NCBI GenBank assembly: GCA_005881235.1
Contig: VBEQ01000212.1
Coordinates: forward strand, 1 to 8,604
Origin: Chloroflexota bacterium
Lineage (GTDB): Bacteria; Chloroflexota; Dormibacteria; CF-121
Reading direction: 5' to 3'
Length of the DNA: 8,604 nt
The stretch's first letter is position 1. Each line of letters begins with the position of its first letter. Of the stretch, positions 1 to 6,310 are shown piece after piece. The notes under the pieces were generated by a model. That model was given only the letters and a program-made list of their open reading frames with translations, did not search any database and was not told the origin of the DNA. The position numbers were made by a program, and so were the translations under genes.

Positions 1-610
1 CCGCGCGAGGTCCGTAGGAGAGGATGACGTGTGCCGCCGCCGGCAGAAAGCGCTGGCCCGTAAACTGCACCGCCTCTTCGTCGTTGATGATCACGCAGTC
101 GACGCGCCGAAACACCCGCTCCAGGCCGGAATGCGCCGTGTCAAGCCAGAGCTTGATCGTGTCGCAGGCGACGAAGTCCGCCTTCTCGACCTGGTCCAGG
201 ACCTCGAGCTGCAGCTCCGGCTGGATGTTGGAGAGGAAGATCACGCGCGAGTTGCGGTACGCCGGCGGCAGTGCCGGGTGGAACCCGGCAAACACGTTGA
301 GCTGCGTATCGAGCGTCTCGCGCTCCTCCAGGCGGACGCCCGAATAGCGAGCCGTCCAGCGGAACGTCTTGCCCCTGAGGACCTCGAGACCGCGCATGTC
401 GATGTTTCGCGATTCCAGGAGGGCGCGATGCGCCGCCGGGAAATCGTCGCCGACCACGGCGACGAGCTGGATCGGGGCGAACATCGATCCGGCCACGCAG
501 AAGTAGCTGGCGCCGCCGCCGAGCACCTCGCTGGCGGTCTCCGTCGGCGTATGAACGGTGTCGAGTGCGACCGAACCGACGACGAGGATTGGACGGACGT
601 CGTCGCTCAT
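1..610 (-). CDS. PfkB/ribokinase-family kinase, C-terminus cut off by window edge
   Basis: The frame reads from ATG at 610 to the left edge without a stop (203 codons visible; the family is usually about 300 residues). Visible PfkB features: an N-terminal strand ILVVGSVALDTV (residues 8-19), the glycine-rich substrate-site segment LGGGASYF (30-37), VVGDDFP (52-58), and the NDEEA segment (176-180), which matches the conserved N-x-x-E metal/phosphate motif. The C-terminal GAGD catalytic motif would lie outside the window. PfkB enzymes phosphorylate sugars or nucleosides with ATP. The ETLDTQLNVF segment (98-107) resembles a subgroup I recall from Chloroflexi/Acidobacteria annotated only as sugar kinase. 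The start codon directly abuts the apt stop (TAGATG), so the gene is probably translated by coupling in an apt operon. This context suggests a nucleoside or ribose-type substrate (inference). The family call is firm; the substrate is unknown. Confidence 0.85.
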   Translation of the reverse strand, partial: MSDDVRPILVVGSVALDTVHTPTETASEVLGGGASYFCVAGSMFAPIQLVAVVGDDFPAAHRALLESRNIDMRGLEVLRGKTFRWTARYSGVRLEERETLDTQLNVFAGFHPALPPAYRNSRVIFLSNIQPELQLEVLDQVEKADFVACDTIKLWLDTAHSGLERVFRRVDCVIINDEEAVQFTGQRFLPAAAHVILSYGPRA

Positions 611-1147
611 CTAGAACTTCAAATGGGAAACCACGTTGTATCCCGACAGGTTGTCCGCCCCCTTGAGGAATTTGAGCTCGATCAGGAAGCTAATTCCGAC
701 GACGCGCCCCCCGAGCTGCTGTACCAGGCTGGCCGTCGTCCTCGCGGTTCCCCCGGTCGCCAGCAGATCGTCGACGATGACGACCGACTGGCCCGGCTTG
801 ATCGCATCCTGATGGATCTCGAGCACCGCCGAGCCGTACTCGAGCGCGTAAGCCTCGGATAGTTTCTGGCCCGGCAGCTTGCCCTCCTTGCGCACGGGGA
901 CGAACCCCGCGTTGAGGAGGTAGGCGAGCGCCCCGCCGAAGATGAAGCCACGCGACTCGACCCCGACGACCAGCTCGACGGCTTTGCCGCGGTAGGTCTC
1001 CGCCATCATGTCCACCGCCTGGCGAAACGCGCCGGCATCCTGCAAAAGGGTGGTGATGTCCTTGAAGAGGATCCCCTCTTTGGGGAAGTTCGGCACGTCG
1101 CGGATCTTCTCCGATAGGGCGCGCACGACCGCGCCATCATCCGGCAC
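611..1147 (-). CDS. apt: adenine phosphoribosyltransferase
   Basis: This cytosolic salvage enzyme converts adenine and PRPP to AMP and pyrophosphate. The 178-residue product has the normal length for the family. It shows FPKEGILFKDIT (residues 21-32), the ESRGF loop (64-68), the RKEGKLPG segment (86-93) typical of Apt, and the PRPP-binding motif VVIVDDLLATGGT (122-134). The start is GTG at 1147; the two nearby ATG triplets at 1140 and 1137 are in another frame. A -10-like TAAACT ends 6 bases before the GTG and no Shine-Dalgarno is visible, so the mRNA may be leaderless. It is the first gene of a minus-strand unit, followed without any gap by the PfkB-family kinase. Its upstream gap is shared with the divergent exported-protein gene at 1213. 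Confidence 0.97.
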   Translation of the reverse strand: MPDDGAVVRALSEKIRDVPNFPKEGILFKDITTLLQDAGAFRQAVDMMAETYRGKAVELVVGVESRGFIFGGALAYLLNAGFVPVRKEGKLPGQKLSEAYALEYGSAVLEIHQDAIKPGQSVVIVDDLLATGGTARTTASLVQQLGGRVVGISFLIELKFLKGADNLSGYNVVSHLKF

Positions 1148-1153
1148 GCGAGT

Positions 1154-1159
1154 AGTTTA
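1154..1159 (-). promoter_or_regulatory. putative -10 box of apt (leaderless type)
   Basis: On the minus strand the hexamer reads TAAACT (TAnnnT, 4 of 6 to TATAAT). Six bases separate it from the GTG start at 1147, so transcription would begin at or next to the start codon. No convincing -35 box is seen at 16-18 bases upstream. It is supported by the same geometry at trpS, the flippase and the lipoprotein gene. Confidence 0.45.
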
Positions 1160-1212
1160 GGTAACCGCACAGCCGCCTGACGGCAGACGGCCGGTTTGGC
1201 GTTGTTCTATCA

Positions 1213-1812
1213 GTGGTGCGACTCCTTGGCGTTCGGAACACCTCGGCAGCGGTGGGTCTTGGCCTCCTGGCCGCCGGCCTTGGGGTCCTCGGCGCCGGCA
1301 GCAGCGGCCCGGCCGCGATCAGGTACGAGCTCAACGCTCCGCTGCTGGCCACCGGAGGCCGGGTCTTCGCCTGCTTCTCGGATGCCTTGATGGGCCCGGC
1401 CGCCGGCTGCGGCGGGATCGAGGTGAAGAGCGTCGACGTCAGCCAGGTACCGGACGGTGGCGGTGATCATGGATTGCCGTGGTCGCAACCGATGCGGCTG
1501 GTTGGAACCTGGGATGGTCGGGCGCTGACGTTGACGGAAGCACCGCAGGTAGCGCAGGCGGCGCCGGGACTGCCCGAGCCCTGCACGCAGGATTTCAGTC
1601 CACAACCAGGATTCGACTCGATGCAACGCCAGATCGAGGTGATCGATGCGCTGCGAACCCGCGGGATTGATGTCCTCATGTCGACCGGGTGCGACGGCAA
1701 CGCGGTCGGCATCGTCGTACCGGTCGCCGACGACGCGACGGTCAACTGGTTAACGAGGCACTACTCCGTCAAGATCGTCGGCTGGCTGCGGCCTCTGCCT
1801 AGCGGGCCCTGA
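1213..1812 (+). CDS. exported protein of unknown function with conserved-cysteine signature
   Basis: 199 residues. The N-terminus has a basic start (VVRLLGVR) and a hydrophobic stretch of about 17-20 residues (12-29) ending in AGSSGPA, consistent with a Sec signal peptide cleaved near residue 30. There are four cysteines (54, 66, 124, 160). The pattern FACFSDAL (52-59), GCGGIEV (65-71), then VGTWDGRALTLTEAP (97-111) resembles actinobacterial/Chloroflexi hypothetical exported proteins that I recall with C...PPQCGG followed by GT(W/Y)DG...LTEPP. No enzymatic function is known to me. The C-terminal half (about 136-195) has a helix/strand pattern with a possible disulfide partner at C160. The start is either of two tandem GTG codons (1213 or 1216). 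The gene is divergent from apt, and its last 14 bases overlap the end of the flippase gene on the other strand. Confidence 0.75.
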   Translation: MVRLLGVRNTSAAVGLGLLAAGLGVLGAGSSGPAAIRYELNAPLLATGGRVFACFSDALMGPAAGCGGIEVKSVDVSQVPDGGGDHGLPWSQPMRLVGTWDGRALTLTEAPQVAQAAPGLPEPCTQDFSPQPGFDSMQRQIEVIDALRTRGIDVLMSTGCDGNAVGIVVPVADDATVNWLTRHYSVKIVGWLRPLPSGP

Positions 1813-3223
1813 AGCCTGAGCGAACGATCGACCACTCTTCGGCGTTGAGTGCCCGAAGGACCAAGAGCGCAGCCAGGTACACCGCGGCCCCCAGGATGAT
1901 CACGATAGCCAACGGCCAGGAGCTGATCAGGTAGACGACGATCCCCATAGCCAGGCCACTGGCCAGTACGGGAGCGATGCTGCCAGCGATCGAAAGCGAG
2001 GCGAGATGCCGCCGCAGTAGCCACCATCCGCCCGCGAACAGCGCCACCTCGGTGATGGTCGAGGCGGCCGCCGCACCCAGGTAGCCATACGGCGGTATCA
2101 AAACCAGGTTGAGGGCGACATTCACGACCAGGCTGAAGAGGGCCAACCGGGTGAAATCGAGCTGGCGGTTGATGGCGGTCAGCGTGTAGATGAAGGCGTT
2201 GTTCACGAAGAGGAGTACCACCGAGGGGGCGAGGATACGCAGCGCCGGGATCGACTGCTCGAAGCCGCGGGTAAAGTGGACGATCGAATCGGCCGTCACG
2301 CCAATGCCGACCGCCAGCGGCAAGCCGAGGATCGCGAGCATCTTGTACGACTTCTCGTAGGCGAACACCAGCCGGCGGCGATCACCGGCCGCGAGCAGCG
2401 ACAGCGCCGGGAAGACGGCCCCCATTGCCGATTGGGGAATCCACGCGACGGCATCGATGTACTTGTTCGCGGCCGAGTACCAACCGACCACCTGGAAATT
2501 CTTGAAGAGCTGCAGCAGGACGATGTCGAGTTGCGCGTAGACGGTCGTGATGGTGAAGGCCAGGGCGAGCGGAAGCCCGGCGGCGAGCAGCCGCCGCACG
2601 AAGGCTGGCTCGAGCCGAATGGCGACCCGCTCGTGCCAGCGCCATCGAATCACGGCGAACGCGAACAGGCAGGTAAAGAGGTAGCTGGCCGAGTAGACCC
2701 ATAGGAAGGCATCCCAGCTTGCCCGCCGCTGGATGGCGACGAGCGTCAGCCCGAGCAGGAGCAGCGATTCGGCGACGATGGCGACCGCCTCGTAGCCGAG
2801 GCGACCCCGGATGTAGAAGACGGCACGGAGCAGGCTCGAGTAGCTGGTCGTCAAAAGCAGCACAAAGGCGGCGAGCGTATAGGGAAAGAGTGCCGGACTG
2901 AGCAGGCGCAGGGCCGCCGCCAGGATGACGAGCGCCACCAGCGAGAGCAGGAGGCGGGCACTGAGCAGGTTGGCGAGGTAGCGCGTCAGGATGGTGCGGT
3001 CTTTAGAGGCGTCGCGAATGAAGACCGTTTGCAGCCCCAGGTCGGCAATCACCCCGACGAGCGTGATGTAGACGATCATGGTGGCGAAACGGCCGTAGTG
3101 GTCGGCGCCCAGGTGACGCCAGAGCAACACGACGACGACAAAGACCGCCAGCTTGGCCAGGGCCCGCGCCCCCACGACCAGCACGCTGTTGCGCAGCGTC
3201 GTGGCGGCGAGCCGCTCGGTCAC
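1799..3223 (-). CDS. Wzx-like polysaccharide/oligosaccharide flippase (MOP superfamily)
   Basis: 474 residues and very hydrophobic, with about 12-14 membrane segments, the usual size for Wzx/RfbX-type flippases that move lipid-linked glycans from the inner to the outer face of the cytoplasmic membrane. Typical motifs: HLGADHYGRFA (37-47), WYSAANKYID (248-257), and the very characteristic stretch at 368-392, which contains NLVLIPPYGYLGAAAAS (372-388), as in the Polysacc_synt and Polysacc_synt_C families. The start is GTG at 3223, with TACAAT 7 bases upstream and no Shine-Dalgarno. It stands alone in its unit: no polymerase or glycosyltransferase adjoins it, so the cargo is unknown. The GT2 and GT-C genes at 4734-7849 are plausible but unproven partners. 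It could also be a teichoic-acid or peptidoglycan-precursor type MOP exporter. Confidence 0.92.
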   Translation of the reverse strand: MTERLAATTLRNSVLVVGARALAKLAVFVVVVLLWRHLGADHYGRFATMIVYITLVGVIADLGLQTVFIRDASKDRTILTRYLANLLSARLLLSLVALVILAAALRLLSPALFPYTLAAFVLLLTTSYSSLLRAVFYIRGRLGYEAVAIVAESLLLLGLTLVAIQRRASWDAFLWVYSASYLFTCLFAFAVIRWRWHERVAIRLEPAFVRRLLAAGLPLALAFTITTVYAQLDIVLLQLFKNFQVVGWYSAANKYIDAVAWIPQSAMGAVFPALSLLAAGDRRRLVFAYEKSYKMLAILGLPLAVGIGVTADSIVHFTRGFEQSIPALRILAPSVVLLFVNNAFIYTLTAINRQLDFTRLALFSLVVNVALNLVLIPPYGYLGAAAASTITEVALFAGGWWLLRRHLASLSIAGSIAPVLASGLAMGIVVYLISSWPLAIVIILGAAVYLAALLVLRALNAEEWSIVRSGFRAR

Positions 3224-3230
3224 CGGGCGG

Positions 3231-3236
3231 ATTGTA
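3231..3236 (-). promoter_or_regulatory. putative -10 box of the flippase gene
   Basis: On the minus strand it reads TACAAT (5 of 6 to TATAAT), ending 7 bases before the GTG at 3223. The predicted transcription start falls within a base or so of the start codon. No clear -35 is found. Confidence 0.5.
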
Positions 3237-3297
3237 GTTGAGTTCAGCCCGCACTTCGTGACAGCCTCGAAGCGGAACCTTCTGGCCGGCCGGTCCG

Positions 3298-3303
3298 TCT
3301 AAT
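3298..3303 (+). promoter_or_regulatory. putative -10 box of the lipoprotein gene
   Basis: TCTAAT (5 of 6 to TATAAT) ends 7 bases before ATG 3311. The purine run GAAAGG (3305-3310) touches the ATG with no spacer, so it cannot serve as a normal ribosome binding site. This favours a leaderless start. It is divergent from the flippase promoter within the same 87-base gap. Confidence 0.45.
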
Positions 3304-3310
3304 AGAAAGG

Positions 3311-3694
3311 ATGCTGTCTCGCGCCCTCGTTGCCTGCTTGCTCGCCCTGAGCCTCTGCGGCTGCGGCGCGGCAGCGTCGCCTGCCACCGGAGTGGTAACC
3401 GGTCACGTGCAGATCCGCGCCTGCGGCGGCGCCTACCGGCCGGAGCAGACCGGTTGCCCGGCGCGCCCCATGACCGGCGCAACGCTGACCTTTCAGCTGA
3501 TCGACCGCTCGAGCGCCTCGACGACCACAACCGATTCGTCCGGCGCCTACCGGATCGATCTGAAGCCTGGCAGCTACGTCGTCCAGGTGATGGAGGGGTC
3601 GGCCAAGCGCGCTCTCGCCGGTCCCCGAACGGTTACGGTGGTCGCCGGCAAGACGGTAACGGCGGACTTCATCTACACGATTCAGTTGCTCTAG
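3311..3694 (+). CDS. small lipoprotein with carboxypeptidase-regulatory/Cna-B-like beta domain
   Basis: 127 residues. Residues 1-17 form a short lipoprotein signal (MLSR, then a hydrophobic core) ending in the lipobox-like LCGC, so Cys18 would be lipidated and the protein anchored to the outer face of the membrane. Cys at the -2 lipobox position is unusual but tolerated. Residues about 52-123 show the beta-sandwich hallmark of CarboxypepD_reg/Cna-B domains: GATLTFQLID (55-64), then DSSGAYRIDLKPGSYVVQV (79-97), and a terminal TVVAGKTVTADF strand pair (108-119). Such domains are structural or adhesive rather than enzymatic. Two further cysteines (38, 49) may form a disulfide. It is followed 38 bases later by trpS, which has its own -10-like box. 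Its function is not known. Confidence 0.82.
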   Translation: MLSRALVACLLALSLCGCGAAASPATGVVTGHVQIRACGGAYRPEQTGCPARPMTGATLTFQLIDRSSASTTTTDSSGAYRIDLKPGSYVVQVMEGSAKRALAGPRTVTVVAGKTVTADFIYTIQLL

Positions 3695-3720
3695 CGCACG
3701 CCGGCGGCGAGCACGTCTCT

Positions 3721-3726
3721 TAACAT
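3721..3726 (+). promoter_or_regulatory. putative -10 box of trpS (leaderless type)
   Basis: TAACAT (5 of 6 to TATAAT) ends 6 bases before ATG 3733, with no Shine-Dalgarno between. The spacing is identical to that at apt. No obvious -35. Read-through from the lipoprotein gene is also possible, since no terminator is seen between them. Confidence 0.45.
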
Positions 3727-3732
3727 TCGTGG

Positions 3733-4731
3733 ATGCAGCCGGCAGGAAAGCCGCGGGTCTTCAGCGGGATACAGCCGAGTGGCGGCCTCCACATTGGCAA
3801 CTACCTCGGGGCGATTCGCAACTGGGTTCGCGACCAGGACCGCTACGACAACATCTTTTGCATCGTCGACCTCCACGCGATCACGCTGCCGCAGGACCCG
3901 GCGGCACTGCGGGAAAACACCCTCGACCTGGCCGCGATCTACCTGGCGAGCGGGATCAAACCGGAGCAGGCGATGTTCATCCAGTCGCACGTGTCCGCGC
4001 ATGCGGAGCTCGCCTGGATCTTCGAGTGCTTTACGCCGATCGGCTGGCTGGAGCGCATGACACAGTTCAAGGACCGAACCGCGCGGCAGGGTCGCGAGCG
4101 GATCGGCGCCGGCGTCCTCACCTACCCTTCATTGATGGCGGCCGACATCATGCTCTACGACGCCAAGTACGTACCGGTTGGGGAAGACCAGCGACAGCAC
4201 ATCGAGTACACCCGCGACATCGGCCAGCGGATCAACCAACGTTACGGGAACATCCTCGTCATCCCGGAGGCGCTCATCCAGAAGGCCGGCGCGGAGATCA
4301 AGGGACTCGACGACCCCGAAAAGAAGATGAGCAAGAGCCTGGCGGCCGACGCGCCTGGGCACGCGATCTTCATGCTCGATCCGCCCGACCTGATCAAAAA
4401 GAAGCTGGCGCGGGCGCAGACCGATGCCCAGCCGGCGGTGGGCTTCCCGGCCGGCCCCGGCGTCCGCAACCTGCTCGAGATCTACCGCACCATCAAGGAG
4501 CTGGATGGGCCGGCCGTCGAACGCGAGTTCGAAGGCAAACCCTACAGCGCGCTCAAGAGCGCCGTCGCCGACGCCGTGATCGAGGTGCTGACACCGATCC
4601 AGCAGCGCTATCGCGAGATCCGCTCCGATGATGCCGCGTTGCTGCAGCAGCTACGCCGCGCGGCTGACCGTTTGACGCCGATCGCGAACGCGACGCTGCA
4701 TCGCGTCCAGGAAGCGGTCGGGCTCCGCTAG
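3733..4731 (+). CDS. trpS: tryptophanyl-tRNA synthetase
   Basis: This class I aminoacyl-tRNA synthetase charges tRNA-Trp with tryptophan using ATP. The 332 residues match the bacterial TrpRS length. The N-terminus VFSGIQPSGGLHIGNYLG (9-26) carries the HIGH-type signature as HIGN (20-23). VPVGEDQRQHIEYTRDI (147-163) is the conserved Trp/tRNA pocket region, and KMSKS (198-202) is the second ATP signature. All catalytic motifs are intact. There is no T-box or trp-leader in the 38-base gap upstream, so tryptophan-responsive control at the RNA level is not apparent. The gene ends with TAG, two bases from the stop of the convergent membrane glycosyltransferase gene. Confidence 0.98.
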   Translation: MQPAGKPRVFSGIQPSGGLHIGNYLGAIRNWVRDQDRYDNIFCIVDLHAITLPQDPAALRENTLDLAAIYLASGIKPEQAMFIQSHVSAHAELAWIFECFTPIGWLERMTQFKDRTARQGRERIGAGVLTYPSLMAADIMLYDAKYVPVGEDQRQHIEYTRDIGQRINQRYGNILVIPEALIQKAGAEIKGLDDPEKKMSKSLAADAPGHAIFMLDPPDLIKKKLARAQTDAQPAVGFPAGPGVRNLLEIYRTIKELDGPAVEREFEGKPYSALKSAVADAVIEVLTPIQQRYREIRSDDAALLQQLRRAADRLTPIANATLHRVQEAVGLR

Positions 4732-4733
4732 CG

Positions 4734-6257
4734 TTACCAGTTCGAATATGGACCAATCGGCGCGGGATGAAAAGGCCCGCCGGCATCGTGAAGAAAGACG
4801 ACGACGGGACGCTGCGGTAGCGGCAAGATGTACGCGACCCGTCCATCCGGAAAGCGCTGCGCGAGCTTCGCGAGCAGGAAACCATCCTTGGCGTCGACCA
4901 CCACAGCGATAGGCACGCCGGCCGGCAGATCCCCCACCCGGCGGTAGTCCAAAAACGTCCAGGCGACATGCCCCTCGGTCATGTATTGAATCGGGGTGGC
5001 GCGGAATGGATCCGCATTGACCTTGCCGTTCCTGGTGTAGGTGATGCCGACGTAAAGCTGACGACCGTACCAGTCACTGGCATCGATAAATCGCCCGACG
5101 TCGACCCGGTCACCCATGTATTCGAGATAGAGATTAGGCAGCGTCGGGTAGACGGCAAAGTAGAAAGTGGCCGTCCAGGCGAGGCTCAGCACCCAGACGG
5201 CGGTCGCCGCCAGCGCAGCGCGCCGCGGCCAGACCGTCTGGAGGACAGCGTCGAGGCCGACCGCCGCGAGCAGGTATGCCGCCGGAACCAACCCGCTGCC
5301 ACGCAGCATGTGCGGAGTGCGATCCGACAGTCCCACGACGAGCGTGAACACCCCCAACCAGATCAGCAGCAGGGCATAACGACTCTCGCGCCATCGCCTG
5401 GCGGCGACGACGATTCCGGCAAGGAAGGCGAGCCCGACGAGCGGATCGAACAGGGGCAGGTGCGGGACGTTGTACTGGCGCTCGGCATCGCCCCAGAGGT
5501 TGAACGCCGCGAGCGCACGCACGGTGTGATCGGCGACCCGGCCGGGAATGCCCCAGACGGGCCCTCCGCCAAGCACGGAAACGCCGGCGGCTCGATTGAG
5601 CACCTCCGGGTCGAGCAGCGTGGCGATCCCGAGCGGGACCATCACCACCGTCGCGGTGAGCGCGAAGAGCACCCACGACAACCGGCTTCCCGGCAGCTCG
5701 CGCCCGGCGCGAATTCTCAGGACGATCACGCCGGCGAGCACCAGCACAATCAGCCGGTAACTCGTGTAGGTATAGGCGCCAAGGCCGATCACCGCCCCCG
5801 CGAGCGCCCAGCGCCAGGCCGAGCCGCGCCGGACGGCCCACCACAGGAGAAGAAAGGCGAGGTCGAGAAAGAGCGGCACGAGGACCGTGCGATAGCCGAG
5901 CCGGCTGTAGTGGACAGCCCAGAACGAAACCGCCAGCAGCGCCGTGCTGATCAGGCCGACGCGGCGCCCGAAGAGGCGGCTGCCCAGCAGATAGTGAACC
6001 GGCAGCGTCACCAGTCCGATGACCACCGTCGTCAGGTAGAGGGCGATCGGTTTGCCCCCCACAAGGGCGACACTCACGGCGTCGAGCCAACTGATCATGC
6101 CCTCGATGCCGTTGCCGGTTCCCCGCGCGTAGATCACCTGCAGGCCGTGGTGCGGCAGCCGCAGCGCGTCGATCCCGTTGGCCGCAACGTCGGCGTAGAG
6201 ACCCGGAGGGAACGTGTCGAGCCGAAGCGTCCGGAGGATGGCCGCGACAACCAGCAC
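4734..6257 (-). CDS. GT-C fold membrane glycosyltransferase, PMT/GT39-like (PMT_2 type)
   Basis: 507 residues from the GTG at 6257. The first loop has FPPGLYADVAANG (16-28), matching the FPPGL-x-x-DEAANG pattern of this family. It is followed by about ten membrane helices to residue 370 and a C-terminal outside-facing domain (about 371-507). Family members transfer a sugar from a polyprenyl-phosphate donor on the outer face of the membrane to a lipid, glycan or protein. Asp23 of the usual catalytic Asp-Glu pair is kept but the Glu is Val here. The chosen start leaves a short first helix. In-frame codons continue upstream without a stop but also without ATG, GTG or TTG in the gap, so a rare CTG (6263) start or an unusual N-terminus is possible. 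It lies 53 bases after the GT2 gene on the same strand, so probably in one operon. The acceptor is unknown. Confidence 0.85.
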   Translation of the reverse strand: MLVVAAILRTLRLDTFPPGLYADVAANGIDALRLPHHGLQVIYARGTGNGIEGMISWLDAVSVALVGGKPIALYLTTVVIGLVTLPVHYLLGSRLFGRRVGLISTALLAVSFWAVHYSRLGYRTVLVPLFLDLAFLLLWWAVRRGSAWRWALAGAVIGLGAYTYTSYRLIVLVLAGVIVLRIRAGRELPGSRLSWVLFALTATVVMVPLGIATLLDPEVLNRAAGVSVLGGGPVWGIPGRVADHTVRALAAFNLWGDAERQYNVPHLPLFDPLVGLAFLAGIVVAARRWRESRYALLLIWLGVFTLVVGLSDRTPHMLRGSGLVPAAYLLAAVGLDAVLQTVWPRRAALAATAVWVLSLAWTATFYFAVYPTLPNLYLEYMGDRVDVGRFIDASDWYGRQLYVGITYTRNGKVNADPFRATPIQYMTEGHVAWTFLDYRRVGDLPAGVPIAVVVDAKDGFLLAKLAQRFPDGRVAYILPLPQRPVVVFLHDAGGPFHPAPIGPYSNW

Positions 6258-6310
6258 CCCCAGAACGCCGATCGATGCCTGCTGTTGCCAGACCGCGGCC
6301 CTGAACCGGG

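Noticed and set aside
29..862. 277-codon plus-strand open frame across the kinase and apt genes
   Set aside because: It is antisense to two recognisable enzymes, and its composition is that of a shadow frame (Arg/Asp/Glu-rich, no motif).
3254..3272. Inverted repeat CTTCG...CGAAG between the flippase and lipoprotein genes
   Set aside because: Five-base arms with a 9-base spacer are too weak to call an operator from one occurrence.
3284..3291. Palindrome GGCCGGCC in the flippase/lipoprotein promoter gap
   Set aside because: Short GC palindromes are common in DNA of this composition, and it lacks a spaced operator-like layout or other copies.
3695..3732. tRNA-Trp or trp-leader control before trpS
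   Set aside because: The gap is only 38 bases, with no hairpin pair, Trp-codon leader peptide or T-box element.
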